Assembly (NCBI RefSeq): GCF_025370875.1
Contig: NZ_JAMXFD010000025.1
Span: forward strand, 38,057 to 102,056
Source: Laspinema palackyanum D2c
GTDB lineage: Bacteria > Cyanobacteriota > Cyanobacteriia > Cyanobacteriales > Laspinemataceae
Direction of reading: 5' to 3'
Length of the DNA: 64,000 bases
The position numbers and the translations under genes are program-made. A model generated the notes under the pieces. That model searched no databases, was not told the DNA's origin, and saw only the letters and a list, made by a program, of their open reading frames with translations. How positions within the stretch are numbered: the stretch's first letter is position 1; the number at the start of each line of letters is the position of its first letter. Shown piece by piece: positions 54,043 through 63,787 of the stretch.

Positions 54043-55716
54043 ATGGTGGTAAAGACGGCTCCGAAACCACTCCGTTGGCAACGCTCTAACTATTCTTTGC
54101 TAGGGCGTCAGCTTGATATTTTTAGCTCGGCTGCCCAGTTCATGTTCTATTTGTGGTGGGATGACAAGGTGGCGCGCAATGCCCCCCATCACCGCTATCG
54201 TCGGGCGGAATGGTTAGTCGGAACCCTCCTGGATTTAGGTCCAACTTTTATTAAAATCGGTCAGGCCCTATCGACGCGGGCCGATATTCTCCCGAAAGAA
54301 TACGTTAAAGCATTGACGACCTTGCAGGATCAGGTCCCGGAATTTAGTTCCGTTGAGGCGATCGCGGTCATTGAATCGGAACTCGGCAACTCCCTTTACT
54401 CCCTGTTTCGCGATTTTGATGAATTCCCCATCGCTGCTGCAAGTCTGGGTCAAGTCCACAAAGCTCGTCTCCATACCGGCGACGATGTGGTCATCAAAGT
54501 TCAGCGTCCCGGGTTAGAAAAATTATTTCAACTCGATTTTCAAGCATTGCAAGACCTCGTAAAAATTTGCAATCGCTTTTTTCCCTGGACTCGCAAATAC
54601 GAACTCCAAGAAATTTATCAGGAATTCGTCAATTTCCTCTCTCAAGAAATCGATTACGTTCAAGAAGGCAAAAATGCCGATCGCTTCCGAGACAATTTTA
54701 AAGATTACTCTAATATCATCGTTCCTAAAATCTATTGGCGCTACACGAGTCGCAAGGTTTTGGCGATGGAATATTTACCTGGCATCAAAATTAACGATCG
54801 CCAAACGTTAGAATCCTGCGGCATTGATGTTAAGCAAGTCAACGTCCAGGGAATTTGCTGCTATCTCAAACAACTCCTAGAAGATGGTTTCTTTCAGGCC
54901 GACCCCCATCCGGGCAATATGGCAGTCAATCAGGAAGGCAGTATCATCTTTTACGATTTTGGCATGATGGCTGAAATGAAATCTCTGGCCAAAGACCGGA
55001 TGATTCGCACGTTCTTTGCTGTCTTAAGGAAAGATACAGAAGCGGTTCTCAATAGCTTAATTGAGATGGGATTAGTCGTGCCGGTTCCGGATATGAAACC
55101 CGTGCGCCGGATGATTACCTTTTTATTAGAAAATTTCACGGAAAAGCCCTTAGAAATCAAGGCATTACGGGAACTGCGAAGCGAGTTGTATGCGATGTTT
55201 CAGCAGCAACCTTTTCGCTTACCGGCCCAAATGACGTTTATTCTCAAATCCCTCACCACCCTCGATGGAATTGCCCGCACGTTAGACCCCCAATATAATC
55301 CCGTTGCCTGTGCTAAACCGTTCATCCGCCGGGTGACGACTTCCCGAGGTAAAACCAGTCTGATTAGCGGACTGACTCAACAGGCGCGAGAGTTTGTCCA
55401 ATATCGCCTACAACAACCCCGCCAAGGGGAAATTATCCGCCGCATGGAACAACGGATTGAACGGGGAGAGTTGGAATTTCGCGTCCGGTCCTTGGAAAGC
55501 GATCGCCTCCTCAAACGCATCAATCTCGGGATTAAAAGTTTGATTTATGCCTGCGTTAGTGGCTTTTTTCTGCTAACGGGTGCAGTCCTGTTGATTGGGA
55601 CCTATCCAGGCGGGGCGATCGCCTTCTTTACCCTCTCTGGTTTCACGTTTCTAATTTTCCTGCGCTCTTTACTCAATCTCTCGGTTCAGGAAAAGTTTGA
55701 TAACCTCTCGGAATAA
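54043..55716 (+). CDS. ABC1/UbiB-family (AarF) atypical kinase
   Basis: A 557-residue protein of the ABC1K family. The KxGQ motif is in PTFIKIGQALSTRADILP, the Ala-rich loop AAASLGQVHKA replaces the usual Gly-rich loop, and the Lys is in VVIKVQRPG. The catalytic segment is DPHPGN with DFG in FYDFGMM. Two C-terminal hydrophobic segments (LIYACVSGFFLLTGAVLLIG and a second one) anchor it in a membrane. Relatives support quinone and prenyl-lipid metabolism and photoprotection in cyanobacteria and plastids. A TTG at 54001 with GAGG 8 bases before it could add 14 residues; the ATG fits the usual family start. Confidence 0.92.
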   Translation: MVVKTAPKPLRWQRSNYSLLGRQLDIFSSAAQFMFYLWWDDKVARNAPHHRYRRAEWLVGTLLDLGPTFIKIGQALSTRADILPKEYVKALTTLQDQVPEFSSVEAIAVIESELGNSLYSLFRDFDEFPIAAASLGQVHKARLHTGDDVVIKVQRPGLEKLFQLDFQALQDLVKICNRFFPWTRKYELQEIYQEFVNFLSQEIDYVQEGKNADRFRDNFKDYSNIIVPKIYWRYTSRKVLAMEYLPGIKINDRQTLESCGIDVKQVNVQGICCYLKQLLEDGFFQADPHPGNMAVNQEGSIIFYDFGMMAEMKSLAKDRMIRTFFAVLRKDTEAVLNSLIEMGLVVPVPDMKPVRRMITFLLENFTEKPLEIKALRELRSELYAMFQQQPFRLPAQMTFILKSLTTLDGIARTLDPQYNPVACAKPFIRRVTTSRGKTSLISGLTQQAREFVQYRLQQPRQGEIIRRMEQRIERGELEFRVRSLESDRLLKRINLGIKSLIYACVSGFFLLTGAVLLIGTYPGGAIAFFTLSGFTFLIFLRSLLNLSVQEKFDNLSE

Positions 55717-55778
55717 TCCCTGGGATTACGGCTAATTTTCCCCCAGGGTTCAATTAGGGGACTTAACCGGATTGCATT

Positions 55779-55811
55779 AAAAAAGACAGCTCAAAATGAG
55801 CTGTCTTTTTT
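55779..55811. terminator. Bidirectional terminator
   Basis: AAAAAAGACAGCTCA pairs with TGAGCTGTCTTTTTT around AAA, giving an A run and a U run in both directions. It separates the ABC1 kinase gene from the minus-strand tRNA-Glu. Confidence 0.92.
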
Positions 55812-55837
55812 ATGAATCCTGCCGCACTGCGGTATAA

Positions 55838-55910
55838 TACCCCCAGGGGAATTCGAATCCCCGTCGCCTCCGTGAAAGGGAGGTGTCCTAGGCCTCTAGA
55901 CGATGGGGGC
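55838..55910 (-). tRNA. trnE: tRNA-Glu (anticodon TTC)
   Basis: A 73-base cloverleaf on the minus strand: acceptor GCCCCCA with TGGGGGT and discriminator A, D arm GTCTAGAGGCCTAGGAC, anticodon loop CTTTCAC with TTC, T arm GGGGATTCGAATTCCCC. CCA is not encoded. In cyanobacteria this tRNA also feeds tetrapyrrole synthesis through glutamyl-tRNA reductase. Confidence 0.97.
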
Positions 55911-56171
55911 AGGTATTTCGTGCTTTATTGAGGTCGTCTTGGCGTTTTTTCGCTTGCCCTCAGCACCTTTTATATATTAACCAGGTCGCCTAGTATTGTC
56001 AACCCCTTTTTCAAAAAAAATTTAGATATTTTTGGCATTTTGCTTGCAATGCTTACAGAGCAAGGGTTGTAGGGCTTATTTTTTTGATTTAGCCCCGATT
56101 CGGCCATCACCGGGACTAAATCACGGGATGGGACCTGATGAATCTCCAATCCCTAAGCATCCTCATCGGGG

Positions 56172-57215
56172 TTATTCTTGGAGGCAGTACCGTTGGAGAA
56201 TGCGAATGCAGTTAGCGATCGCCCCGAGATGGGCAATTTCATAGCCGTGGGTATTCTGGGTGGGAAAGCCTAAACAGGCAGCCCGGGCGACATGACCGAA
56301 TTTCATGGCGATGGAGGCATCACTGCCAAATCCGCTAATGGTTGCCAGTTGCAAGGCGATCGCCTCTTGTTCTGCCGCCTGCCGAATCTCCCGATTCAAC
56401 CCTTCATCGTAAATCCCATACCCATCCTGAGACAGCAACACGGGAACCTCCCCCTCGGCGATCGGATATTCCGGGGCCACGGGACAAATTTCTAAAGCAA
56501 TTAAAGCATCCAACCGTTGCCGATTGGTAAAATACAAGGCCCCCACTGCCCCGACTTCTTCCTTCGCCGATGCCACCCAATAAATATCGCCCGGGGGATT
56601 CTTCACGGTTTCCGCCAGGGCTAACAAAATTGCCACAGAGGCTTTATTGTCCAGGGTGTAACTGGCGATATAATCCCCCAGGCGCAAGGGTTTTTTGCGA
56701 TGTTTGCCCACCACCATGCGAGTACCGGGACGCACTCCTGCCTCGGCTAATGCCTCCGGGGTGCATTTGGTTTCCACCCAGGCATCTTCCCAATTCAGGG
56801 GTTTATCTTTCTGAAATGCTTGCTGTGGGGATTCGTGGGAGATGTGACGGGACCCAAAACTGAGGATGCCACTGATAACCTGGCGATCGCCTAAAAAATC
56901 CACCACCCCCTCCCCATAAATCCAAGGGAACGAACCGCCCAGTTTGCGGACTTGGACTCGTCCCGTGGGTTCAATGGTTTTGACGATCGCCCCGATTTCA
57001 TCCTTATGTCCCGTAATTGCCAGGGACTTCCCCCCCGGGCGTCCCGGAGTTTTAGCAATCACATTTCCTGCGGCATCCTGCCATACCTCCACCCCAATCT
57101 CCTGAAATCGATTCAATAACCAGCGATCAATCTCTCCCTCATCCCCACTGGGCGAATGGTGCAACACTAAGGTTTGAATTGTCTCAAATAAGCGATCAGA
57201 CTCTAACACTGACAT
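56172..57215 (-). CDS. M42-family metallo-aminopeptidase
   Basis: A 347-residue M42 (glutamyl aminopeptidase/TET-like) peptidase. Zinc ligands are visible: His-Asp in ITGHKDEIGA, Asp in YTLDNKASV, Glu-Glu in SAKEEVGAVG (the first the catalytic base), an acidic residue in LEICPVAPEYP and His in NTHGYEIAH. Such enzymes form dodecameric cages and trim peptides in the cytosol. In place of the usual Asp in the fourth ligand motif (DV/DT) the protein reads LEICP, with Glu. Confidence 0.92.
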   Translation of the reverse strand: MSVLESDRLFETIQTLVLHHSPSGDEGEIDRWLLNRFQEIGVEVWQDAAGNVIAKTPGRPGGKSLAITGHKDEIGAIVKTIEPTGRVQVRKLGGSFPWIYGEGVVDFLGDRQVISGILSFGSRHISHESPQQAFQKDKPLNWEDAWVETKCTPEALAEAGVRPGTRMVVGKHRKKPLRLGDYIASYTLDNKASVAILLALAETVKNPPGDIYWVASAKEEVGAVGALYFTNRQRLDALIALEICPVAPEYPIAEGEVPVLLSQDGYGIYDEGLNREIRQAAEQEAIALQLATISGFGSDASIAMKFGHVARAACLGFPTQNTHGYEIAHLGAIANCIRILQRYCLQE

Positions 57216-57293
57216 GATTATTTACCTAAGATTTCCCCTGCTATTTTCCGACAGTTCCTGCTCACTCACTCCTCAAGTTTGTTGCCCGAAAAC

Positions 57294-57980
57294 TTAGGGC
57301 AAATTGGGATTGAGGTCCGCCCCAGAATATCCGGTCAAGATCCACAGAATCGAACGCAAGCAGTCGCGAAAAACTCGCTCGGGGGACTCCGAAGGAAATC
57401 CCACAGAAGGTACCGCTATCGGGGTGATGATCAGACCCCGACTGCCAAACACGAAAAAGGCGATCGCCCAGGAGCGGCGAATATGATAATCTGACGTGAT
57501 TAAATAGACATGGCGTAGACCCCGGGCGACCAACTCCTGACGCATATCCGTAAAATTTTTCACGGTATCTGTTGAGCGCACTTCAAAATAGAGTTGGGAT
57601 TCCGGGACTCCTGCGTTCTGGAAAATCTGACGATAGCCCGGATTATCCACCCCAACTCCCGAGAGCCAGATATCTAAATGGGGCTGCTGCTGCCAAAACT
57701 GGGCCGCAAAGGTCATCCGGTTGGAATTTCCTTCTAAAACCACGATCGCTTGAGGAAGCGGGACCAACAGGCGGGCGATCGCAATTTGCACGGGAATCCA
57801 TCCCACGATCATCACCAGTACCGTAGTGAGGAATAACCTCAAAAATTTTTGACCCACTGATAAACGTTGACTCACTTTTGTTCTAAACCTTGACCAGGTA
57901 TCTATCTCAAGGAGAAGGGGACTATCGACCCTCGATTTCATCTGTTCGGGCGGTTTTAAGAGTACCCCAGATGTACTCAC
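57294..57980 (-). CDS. YdcF-like (DUF218) membrane protein
   Basis: A 228-residue protein. A hydrophobic segment at about 46-70 (LFLTTVLVMIVGWIPVQIAI) anchors a DUF218 domain: AIVVLEGNSNRM, then STDTVKNFTDMR and YLITSDYHIRRS. The TSDYH motif carries the family's conserved His. E. coli YdcF binds SAM; ElyC and SanA relatives act in envelope polysaccharide handling. Start uncertain: GTG at 57980 or ATG at 57941. It lies 13 bases downstream of the SLH lipoprotein gene, so the two are probably co-transcribed. Confidence 0.88.
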   Translation of the reverse strand: MSTSGVLLKPPEQMKSRVDSPLLLEIDTWSRFRTKVSQRLSVGQKFLRLFLTTVLVMIVGWIPVQIAIARLLVPLPQAIVVLEGNSNRMTFAAQFWQQQPHLDIWLSGVGVDNPGYRQIFQNAGVPESQLYFEVRSTDTVKNFTDMRQELVARGLRHVYLITSDYHIRRSWAIAFFVFGSRGLIITPIAVPSVGFPSESPERVFRDCLRSILWILTGYSGADLNPNLP

Positions 57981-57993
57981 TCCTATACCGCCT

Positions 57994-59355
57994 TTACGGT
58001 GCTACCGGAGTGGGATTTTCCATTGCATCCGAAACCGTTAGTCCTTCCCCTTGTCGCCCAAAAAACCACAAAGCCGCCGCCGCTTCAGCCCGCGTCACCT
58101 CTTTTTTGGGTTGAAATAAGGTAGTATAACCAAAAGCACGGCGAATATTCGATCGGTCCCCATTCTGAAAATCGGCATATACTGCGCGCAACGCATTCGG
58201 GTCAATTTTACCCGCATCTTGGAACCCCCAGCTTTCCTTAATTGCATCCACGGAGGCGCTGGGTAAATTGCTGCGGTGATCTAAGGGCACTTTCCACAAC
58301 AACAATTGTTCTCGGGTGATAATAACATCGGGACGAAATGTAGTGGCGCTACTATCCCCACTCAATGCACTGGGAATAATCCCCGCTTCCGCTAATCCTT
58401 GAATGACTGGGAAATCGGGATGGTTTGTACTCACGTCGGAAAAGGCTGGGTTAGCGGTGGTAGGTGCCAATCGCACCTGTTTTCCCGGTTGGTTAGCATA
58501 GATTTTATTATTGACTTCTAACAACCATCGCGCAAATTGCTTTCGAGTAATTCCTTGGTTGAGATTTACCGGAGATTCTGTGCCATTAGCGCTGGTATTC
58601 CCAGTGGGTTGGGCGATCGCAATGCCCATTTTTTCTAAGTCGCGCAGATAGGGTCGCAACTGTTCGGGAACCTGTTCTAGTGCAGTGGGGGTGGCGGGTG
58701 TTGCCGAGGGTTCCGCAGTCCCTTGAGAAACCGGAGTTGCCGCTTCAATGGCGATCGTGTTGGGGGGTTGAGATCCGGGGGTTGTTCCTGTGGTTTCAGC
58801 CGGATTCGCGCGAACGTAACTAATTAAAAATTCTACCCGCTCTGGAGTATTTTCCCCCATCCCGATTTGCGGTTCGACGTCAATATTCACGAGCAAATCC
58901 AAGTTGTGACGAGCTATTAAATTCGGCTGGGATCCGGCTTGGTTCGCTTGGGGGACGATTTCCCAATTCGGCTGATTAAACTGTTGTTGATAAAAGTTCC
59001 GCACTTGTTCGGCAGTATCTGAAGTTTCCCAGAGGGTGACAACTCCCGCATCCGCTTTTGTGGATTCAGGAGTCTCATTCGGGGCGATCGTCCGGATAAA
59101 TTCCGCATTGGGATAGGGGGGGATGGTGTCTGGGAAATCCTGGGGAAGTTCAGAGGAGCCTTCCACGGGTGCCAAGGCGGGATCCGGAGGCGGAGGTGGT
59201 GGCACTGGAGTTCCCTCATTCTCTTCCAGCAGCGGATCCGCTGCAAAAGTTCGTTCTAAGGTTTGGCTATTCGGACTATTGGCACAGGCACTCAATCCGA
59301 TTACTAGGGCGATCGCACTCAGGGATACCGATACAGGTTTTAACAACATCACCAT
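57994..59355 (-). CDS. SLH-domain lipoprotein
   Basis: A 453-residue lipoprotein: signal with lipobox LSAC (Cys about 24). A Pro-rich segment follows, then a region of two beta-alpha units (FPDTIPPYPNAEFI, then VRNFYQQQFNQPNWEIV) seen in secreted cyanobacterial proteins. The C-terminal S-layer homology repeats show ITRKQFARWLLEVNN, FSDVSTNHPDFPVIQGLAEAG and VTRAEAAAALWFFG. SLH modules bind secondary cell-wall polymers and tie the outer layers to peptidoglycan. It is the first gene of a pair with the YdcF-like gene. Confidence 0.88.
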   Translation of the reverse strand: MVMLLKPVSVSLSAIALVIGLSACANSPNSQTLERTFAADPLLEENEGTPVPPPPPPDPALAPVEGSSELPQDFPDTIPPYPNAEFIRTIAPNETPESTKADAGVVTLWETSDTAEQVRNFYQQQFNQPNWEIVPQANQAGSQPNLIARHNLDLLVNIDVEPQIGMGENTPERVEFLISYVRANPAETTGTTPGSQPPNTIAIEAATPVSQGTAEPSATPATPTALEQVPEQLRPYLRDLEKMGIAIAQPTGNTSANGTESPVNLNQGITRKQFARWLLEVNNKIYANQPGKQVRLAPTTANPAFSDVSTNHPDFPVIQGLAEAGIIPSALSGDSSATTFRPDVIITREQLLLWKVPLDHRSNLPSASVDAIKESWGFQDAGKIDPNALRAVYADFQNGDRSNIRRAFGYTTLFQPKKEVTRAEAAAALWFFGRQGEGLTVSDAMENPTPVAP

Positions 59356-59608
59356 TGAATAGGAGAAAAAATATACGCTATTTTTACCCTAACGTAGTTT
59401 CCAAAAATTGAAGGGGGGCGATCTCCACGGGTTGAGGGGGAAGAATCCCCCGGGTTTCTGACGGTTGCTCTAGTCCAGGGGTACAGTAAAGGTGACAAAC
59501 CCGGGTTCTGTACAAAATTTGGGCTTTCTTCCCCACCCATCTGGACGGGGAGACTCCGTTTCTTGTCCTGGTTAGCTCATACTTTACCGGCACTCTAACC
59601 CATTCCCC

Positions 59609-60478
59609 CTATAGTCTCAGGATCAGGTGTCGGCGAATGGCAAAACTCAGGAGTCTGCCTGGAACACTCGACTTTTTCAAGATCGCCAATCGGATATATC
59701 GTCCCATTACCAAACGCCCGATGCCTTTGAGCCGAGCTTTGAGTCGGACTTCCAACAATTTCACAGTCCCCTCCCGAGCTTCGCAGGCATACAGGGGTAA
59801 AAAAGCCAGTTTTCCATACAGAACATCCGCACGATGGGTGGAACTGAGTTGATGTTTACTATGTTCGGGATTAGGACGGCCCCCATGTTCTCCATAGTTG
59901 CGAAACGGAACGTAATTTTTAAATTTGTGTTGGCGCAAAAAAGCATCAATTTTTGAATCCCAAGCGGAGTAATTCTTCGGCCCCATTTCATTTTTGATTC
60001 GCTCCGCCAGTTGTATTAAATACTCAGCGCTATGATTCGTGATAATATAAGCGACCATTGCGGTAGAAAATCCTTGGGCATAGCCGTCTTGAGAAACGCT
60101 ATAAATTTGGGGCGCACAGGTATAAAGCCACGCAATTCCTAGCGCCTCGGTACGATCGCCGGGATAAGATAACGGCAGTTTTCCAAATCCCCGCACGGGC
60201 ACAAAATCTGCTTCGACAATTAAGGTGGGTTTCGGTTCCTTCAAGGCTTTTTCCCAGGCTGAACGATGGTTGAGCAGACAGCGATAACTGGGGGAAAAGT
60301 CCTGCATCGCTGGATTTTCTTCTTGTCGCACGACTTCCGCCGTTAACCCTTCCTCACGCAACGTCTTCTCTAGCAAATCCGTCGATTCTTTGTACGCGAT
60401 AATCAACACTTTGCCAATGCGAGCGCCCAGCCGATTGGGACTAGGCGGCTGTTCTATCGCCGTATCGATTCCCTTCAT
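59609..60478 (-). CDS. Glycosyltransferase family 25 (LPS-type)
   Basis: A 289-residue GT25-like enzyme. The early strand IGKVLIIAYKES and PSYRCLLNHRSAWEKAL are typical, followed by the acidic motif IVEADFVPVRGFG, which replaces DxD-type metal binding, and later AWDSKIDAFL. The C-terminus is basic and helical, possibly membrane-associated. ATG 60478 is taken as start over a TTG 12 bases upstream. The likely job is adding a sugar to lipopolysaccharide or another surface glycan. No other sugar genes adjoin it. Confidence 0.8.
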   Translation of the reverse strand: MKGIDTAIEQPPSPNRLGARIGKVLIIAYKESTDLLEKTLREEGLTAEVVRQEENPAMQDFSPSYRCLLNHRSAWEKALKEPKPTLIVEADFVPVRGFGKLPLSYPGDRTEALGIAWLYTCAPQIYSVSQDGYAQGFSTAMVAYIITNHSAEYLIQLAERIKNEMGPKNYSAWDSKIDAFLRQHKFKNYVPFRNYGEHGGRPNPEHSKHQLSSTHRADVLYGKLAFLPLYACEAREGTVKLLEVRLKARLKGIGRLVMGRYIRLAILKKSSVPGRLLSFAIRRHLILRL

Positions 60479-60620
60479 TGGTTTTGCCAATAGGTTAACG
60501 TTTATAGTTTACCCCGGAATAGAGATGCTCTTATCCTTGCCCGATGTTTTTGGGAAATCTATTCCTATTTTCCGTGCAATTACTGATGGGTTTCTCCATC
60601 TTTTGGGGGAGTCTCAATTC

Positions 60621-61709
60621 TTACCGATTGAGATTTTCAATTGCCTTGATCGCATCTTGGTATTTTGCAGTCAATCCTTGTTGTTGATAGAGTTGCGCGG
60701 CTTGTCGAAAATCCGCCCGGGCTGATTGGGCGTCCCCCATCCGTTGGTAAGTCAGCCCTCGATTATAATAGGCTTCTCCTAAGTTGGGATTAAACCGAAT
60801 GGCTTGGGTATAGTCGGCGATCGCATCGGGGAATTCTTCCAATAACGCATAAGCAACCCCCCGATTTAAGTAGGAATTGGCATCAGTCCGATTTATCTCG
60901 ATCGCCTTCGTATAATCCGCGATCGCCCCGCGATAATCTTCCAACCGTCGCCGAGTAATTCCCCGATTATAATAGGCTTGCGCTAAAGTCGGGTCCAGTT
61001 CCAAGGCTTTCTCGTAATCGGCAAGTGCTGCTTCACTCTCCCCGCGATCGTCATAAGCATTTCCCCGAAATACATAAGCAAGGGCATCATTGGCATCGAG
61101 TTCAATGACGCGATTAAAATCTTCGATACTTCCGGGATAATCTCCACTCCGGGCGCGACTTTGCCCCCGTCTTCTATAAAAGGTGGGGTTATCCGGTGAA
61201 AGTTCGATCGCCCGGTTATAGTCTCGAATTGCTCGCTGAAACTCCCCTAGTTCCGTCTGTGCCTCTGCCCTGAGCATATACGCATCGGCATCCCTGGGAT
61301 TCTCGTCAATCACCCGATTAAAGTCAGCGATCGCGGCCTGATACTCTCTTAAGTATAAATAATCTAAAGCGCGTAACCCATAAACTTGACTATTTTCGGG
61401 CTGGATTTCCAGCACTTCTGTAAAATCTTCCACCGCACCAACGTAATCCTCATTCCGGTGACGGGCAATCCCTCGGGCTGTATAAGCATCCACTAACTTT
61501 GGATCTAACTCGATCGCCCGGGTCAAATCGGCGATCGCCCCCTCGTAGTCTTCCTCCTCCAACTTCTGCACCCCCTCCGTCAAGAAATCTTGAGGGCGAG
61601 TTTGGGCAACTGCCTCCGGGACCCCCAATATCGGCAATACCCCCGGACCTCCCATCAGGGCGATCGTCAGTCCTAAAGCAGGAAAAACAGCATTTAGCGT
61701 TCGGTTCAT
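60621..61709 (-). CDS. Secreted tetratricopeptide-repeat protein
   Basis: A 362-residue protein with a signal peptide (LNAVFPALGLTIALMGG, cleavage near AVAQ) followed by nine TPR units of 34 residues (for example EDYEGAIADLTRAIELDP and AYYNRGLTYQRMGDAQSA) to the end. TPR arrays are protein-docking scaffolds; here it is extracytoplasmic. Its ATG overlaps the TGA of bioF by one base (TGATG), so translation is probably coupled, an odd pairing. Confidence 0.92.
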   Translation of the reverse strand: MNRTLNAVFPALGLTIALMGGPGVLPILGVPEAVAQTRPQDFLTEGVQKLEEEDYEGAIADLTRAIELDPKLVDAYTARGIARHRNEDYVGAVEDFTEVLEIQPENSQVYGLRALDYLYLREYQAAIADFNRVIDENPRDADAYMLRAEAQTELGEFQRAIRDYNRAIELSPDNPTFYRRRGQSRARSGDYPGSIEDFNRVIELDANDALAYVFRGNAYDDRGESEAALADYEKALELDPTLAQAYYNRGITRRRLEDYRGAIADYTKAIEINRTDANSYLNRGVAYALLEEFPDAIADYTQAIRFNPNLGEAYYNRGLTYQRMGDAQSARADFRQAAQLYQQQGLTAKYQDAIKAIENLNR

Positions 61710-62887
61710 CAGGATTTTAAGAGAGACTGCAACCCTTCAACAAGTCGCTCACAGTGAGCCTTTTCGTGAGTTGCCATCACCGTCACCCGAATCCGACTGG
61801 TTGGGACCGTCGGGGGACGTACAGCACCCACTAAAATACCGGCAGCTTTGAGTCCCTCCCCCACGGCTAAAACCGTTTGAGCATCAGGGACTTGCAAACA
61901 CAGAATCGGGGACTCTGAGGGCAGTAACCGCGATGCCACTGAGGGTACACTCTCTACCAGCAACTGTTTAAGGTACTTGACATTTTGCCACAATTTAGCC
62001 CGTCGTTGCGGTTCCTGATTCACAATTGCGATCGCCTCTAACCCCGCTGCCGTATCTGCCGGGGAAAGTCCCGTGGTATAAATCCAACTCCCCGCCCGAT
62101 TTCGCAGAAAATCAATTAACGGTGCAGTTCCTGCCACATATCCCCCCAAACTCCCTAATGCCTTACTTAGGGTTCCCATCTGAATCAACCCCCGCCCGGT
62201 ACATCCCAAATATTCCACCGCCCCCGCACCCCGGGTTCCCAGCACCCCCGTCCCATGCGCCTCATCCACTAACAGCATACAGCCATAAGTTTCAGACAAT
62301 TCTACTACTTTAGATAGAGGACATAAATCCCCGTCCATGCTAAAAACCGTATCGGTCACAATTAAGCAGCGCCGATAAGCATTTCGATGGGATTCTAAAA
62401 GAAATTTCAATCCCTCCACATCGCCATGTTCATACTCTAAAACCATCGCCCCGCTCAAAATTGCACCATTTTTTAAACTGGCATGATTGTATTGGTCCGA
62501 CAGAATTAAATCCCGCTTCCCCACCAAAGCCGAAATTGCCCCCAAATTGGCTAGATAACCGGAACTAAAAACAATCGCATCCTCTGTTTGTTTCAGGGAT
62601 GCGATCGCCTGTTCCAACTCCCGATGAATCGGACGATGCCCCGTAATCAACCTCGAACCCGTCGCCCCCGTCCCATACAATTGAGTCGCTTCTATTGCCG
62701 CAGTAATTACCCGAATATCCCCCGCCAAACCCAGATAATCATTACTCGCAAAATTAATCAATTCTTGCCCATCGATCCGCACAACAGCACCCGGACGACC
62801 CATGATTTCTTGCACCGAACGATACCACTTCGCCCGATGAATCGTCCTGAGCGATTCTTCTATCCAACCATAAGGATTTGTTGACAT
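61709..62887 (-). CDS. bioF: 8-amino-7-oxononanoate synthase (KAPA synthase)
   Basis: A 392-residue PLP enzyme of the alpha-oxoamine synthase family. It condenses pimeloyl-ACP/CoA with alanine in biotin synthesis. SNDYLGLAG near the N-terminus, [23 protein letters not shown] (D208 binds the PLP ring) and [13 protein letters not shown] with PLP-binding K242 all fit bioF and its length (about 385). Other oxoamine synthases (kbl, hemA, spt) share the fold, but the GTGATGSRL region and size favour bioF. Other biotin genes are not in the window. Confidence 0.9.
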   Translation of the reverse strand: MSTNPYGWIEESLRTIHRAKWYRSVQEIMGRPGAVVRIDGQELINFASNDYLGLAGDIRVITAAIEATQLYGTGATGSRLITGHRPIHRELEQAIASLKQTEDAIVFSSGYLANLGAISALVGKRDLILSDQYNHASLKNGAILSGAMVLEYEHGDVEGLKFLLESHRNAYRRCLIVTDTVFSMDGDLCPLSKVVELSETYGCMLLVDEAHGTGVLGTRGAGAVEYLGCTGRGLIQMGTLSKALGSLGGYVAGTAPLIDFLRNRAGSWIYTTGLSPADTAAGLEAIAIVNQEPQRRAKLWQNVKYLKQLLVESVPSVASRLLPSESPILCLQVPDAQTVLAVGEGLKAAGILVGAVRPPTVPTSRIRVTVMATHEKAHCERLVEGLQSLLKS

Positions 62888-62924
62888 AGTTCATCCAATT
62901 CAAACTACAATCCATCCCCCCAAT

Positions 62925-62977
62925 CCTCGTTCCTAGGCTCTGCCTAGGAATGCCCAATTGGAGGCTCTGCCTCCTGT
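62925..62977. repeat. REP-like double hairpin
   Basis: TTCCTAGGCTCTGCCTAGGAA and GGAGGCTCTGCCTCC sit next to each other; both share the core GGCTCTGCC. This kind of repeat is common in cyanobacterial intergenic DNA. It is just upstream of bioF. Confidence 0.8.
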
Positions 62978-63006
62978 CTAAATCTATCCAAATCAAATAA
63001 AACCCA

Positions 63007-63237
63007 TTAACCTTCCCCCGGTTCATCCGGTGGAGATTGCTGTTCCTCCTTCCCCGCCTTCCCCCGTTCCGGATAAACTCTATCCACCAACCCCATTTCA
63101 AACGCCACATCCGGTAATTGTCCCACCGGATAAAGTCCCGGATACAACACACCCGTGCTAGTGAAACAAGGCTGTTTCAGTTCAACAATCTCCGTAGCAG
63201 CAAAAATATCCCGTGACATTCTTCGTTCAATTCCCAT
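63007..63237 (-). CDS. Small hypothetical protein
   Basis: A 76-residue protein starting MGIERRMSRDIFAATEIVEL, with AAGGAG 7 bases before the ATG at 63237; longer starts add an implausible hydrophobic-basic stretch. The middle is Gly/Pro-rich (VLYPGLYPVGQLPDVAFEMG) and the end is polar (GKEEQQSPPDEPGE). No domain is recognised. It follows the XRE gene by 160 bases on the same strand, so the two may form an operon. Confidence 0.55.
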   Translation of the reverse strand: MGIERRMSRDIFAATEIVELKQPCFTSTGVLYPGLYPVGQLPDVAFEMGLVDRVYPERGKAGKEEQQSPPDEPGEG

Positions 63238-63397
63238 CAAATTTCTCCTTAATTTATAGAATAAATAAACCTTTATTGCAGTTAAATTCAAGAGTAATCT
63301 AATCCTTAAAATCCGGATTGATACTTGCAAGTCAGAGATTTTCTGACCTCGGTTTTAGGATGGGGTTTCTCCATAAGTTGAACATCTCCTCAATGGG

Positions 63398-63787
63398 CTA
63401 AGGTTCTTCTAAAACATTATAAATCAGTTCAGCCGCGAGTTCTAACATATCCCGTTTCGTGAGTGCCTCCAAATCCACCGTGGCGATCGCTCTCACATCC
63501 TGGGGCGATCGCCCCGCCGGTTTTGCAAACTCACGTTTCTGAGATTTCCCACCCTCCGGCAACCCCCAGGAATCGTAGAATGAATCGATCGCCTGACCAT
63601 ACACTGCCGCCAATGCCGGTAATTCCCGTTCCGCATCAACCTTGCGCTTGCCATTTTCAATCGAGGACATCGCTTGTTGGCTGAGACTCACCCCATAGCG
63701 AATCTCTAGCTGTTCGATCACCTGTTCCTGAGTCAATCCGAGGGACTCGCGGGTAGCCTTGAGACGCTTGCCGAGGGAGAAGGCCAT
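63398..63787 (-). CDS. XRE-family HTH transcriptional regulator
   Basis: A 129-residue protein with an N-terminal XRE/Cro-type helix-turn-helix: GKRLKATRESLGLTQEQVIE, then SLSQQAMSSIENGKRKV (about 35-50) and LAAVYGQAIDSFYDSW. The C-terminal 50 residues (SPQDVRAIATVDLEALTKRD) may dimerise. It is of prophage/TA-regulator type. It probably represses its own operon with the small downstream gene. Confidence 0.88.
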   Translation of the reverse strand: MAFSLGKRLKATRESLGLTQEQVIEQLEIRYGVSLSQQAMSSIENGKRKVDAERELPALAAVYGQAIDSFYDSWGLPEGGKSQKREFAKPAGRSPQDVRAIATVDLEALTKRDMLELAAELIYNVLEEP

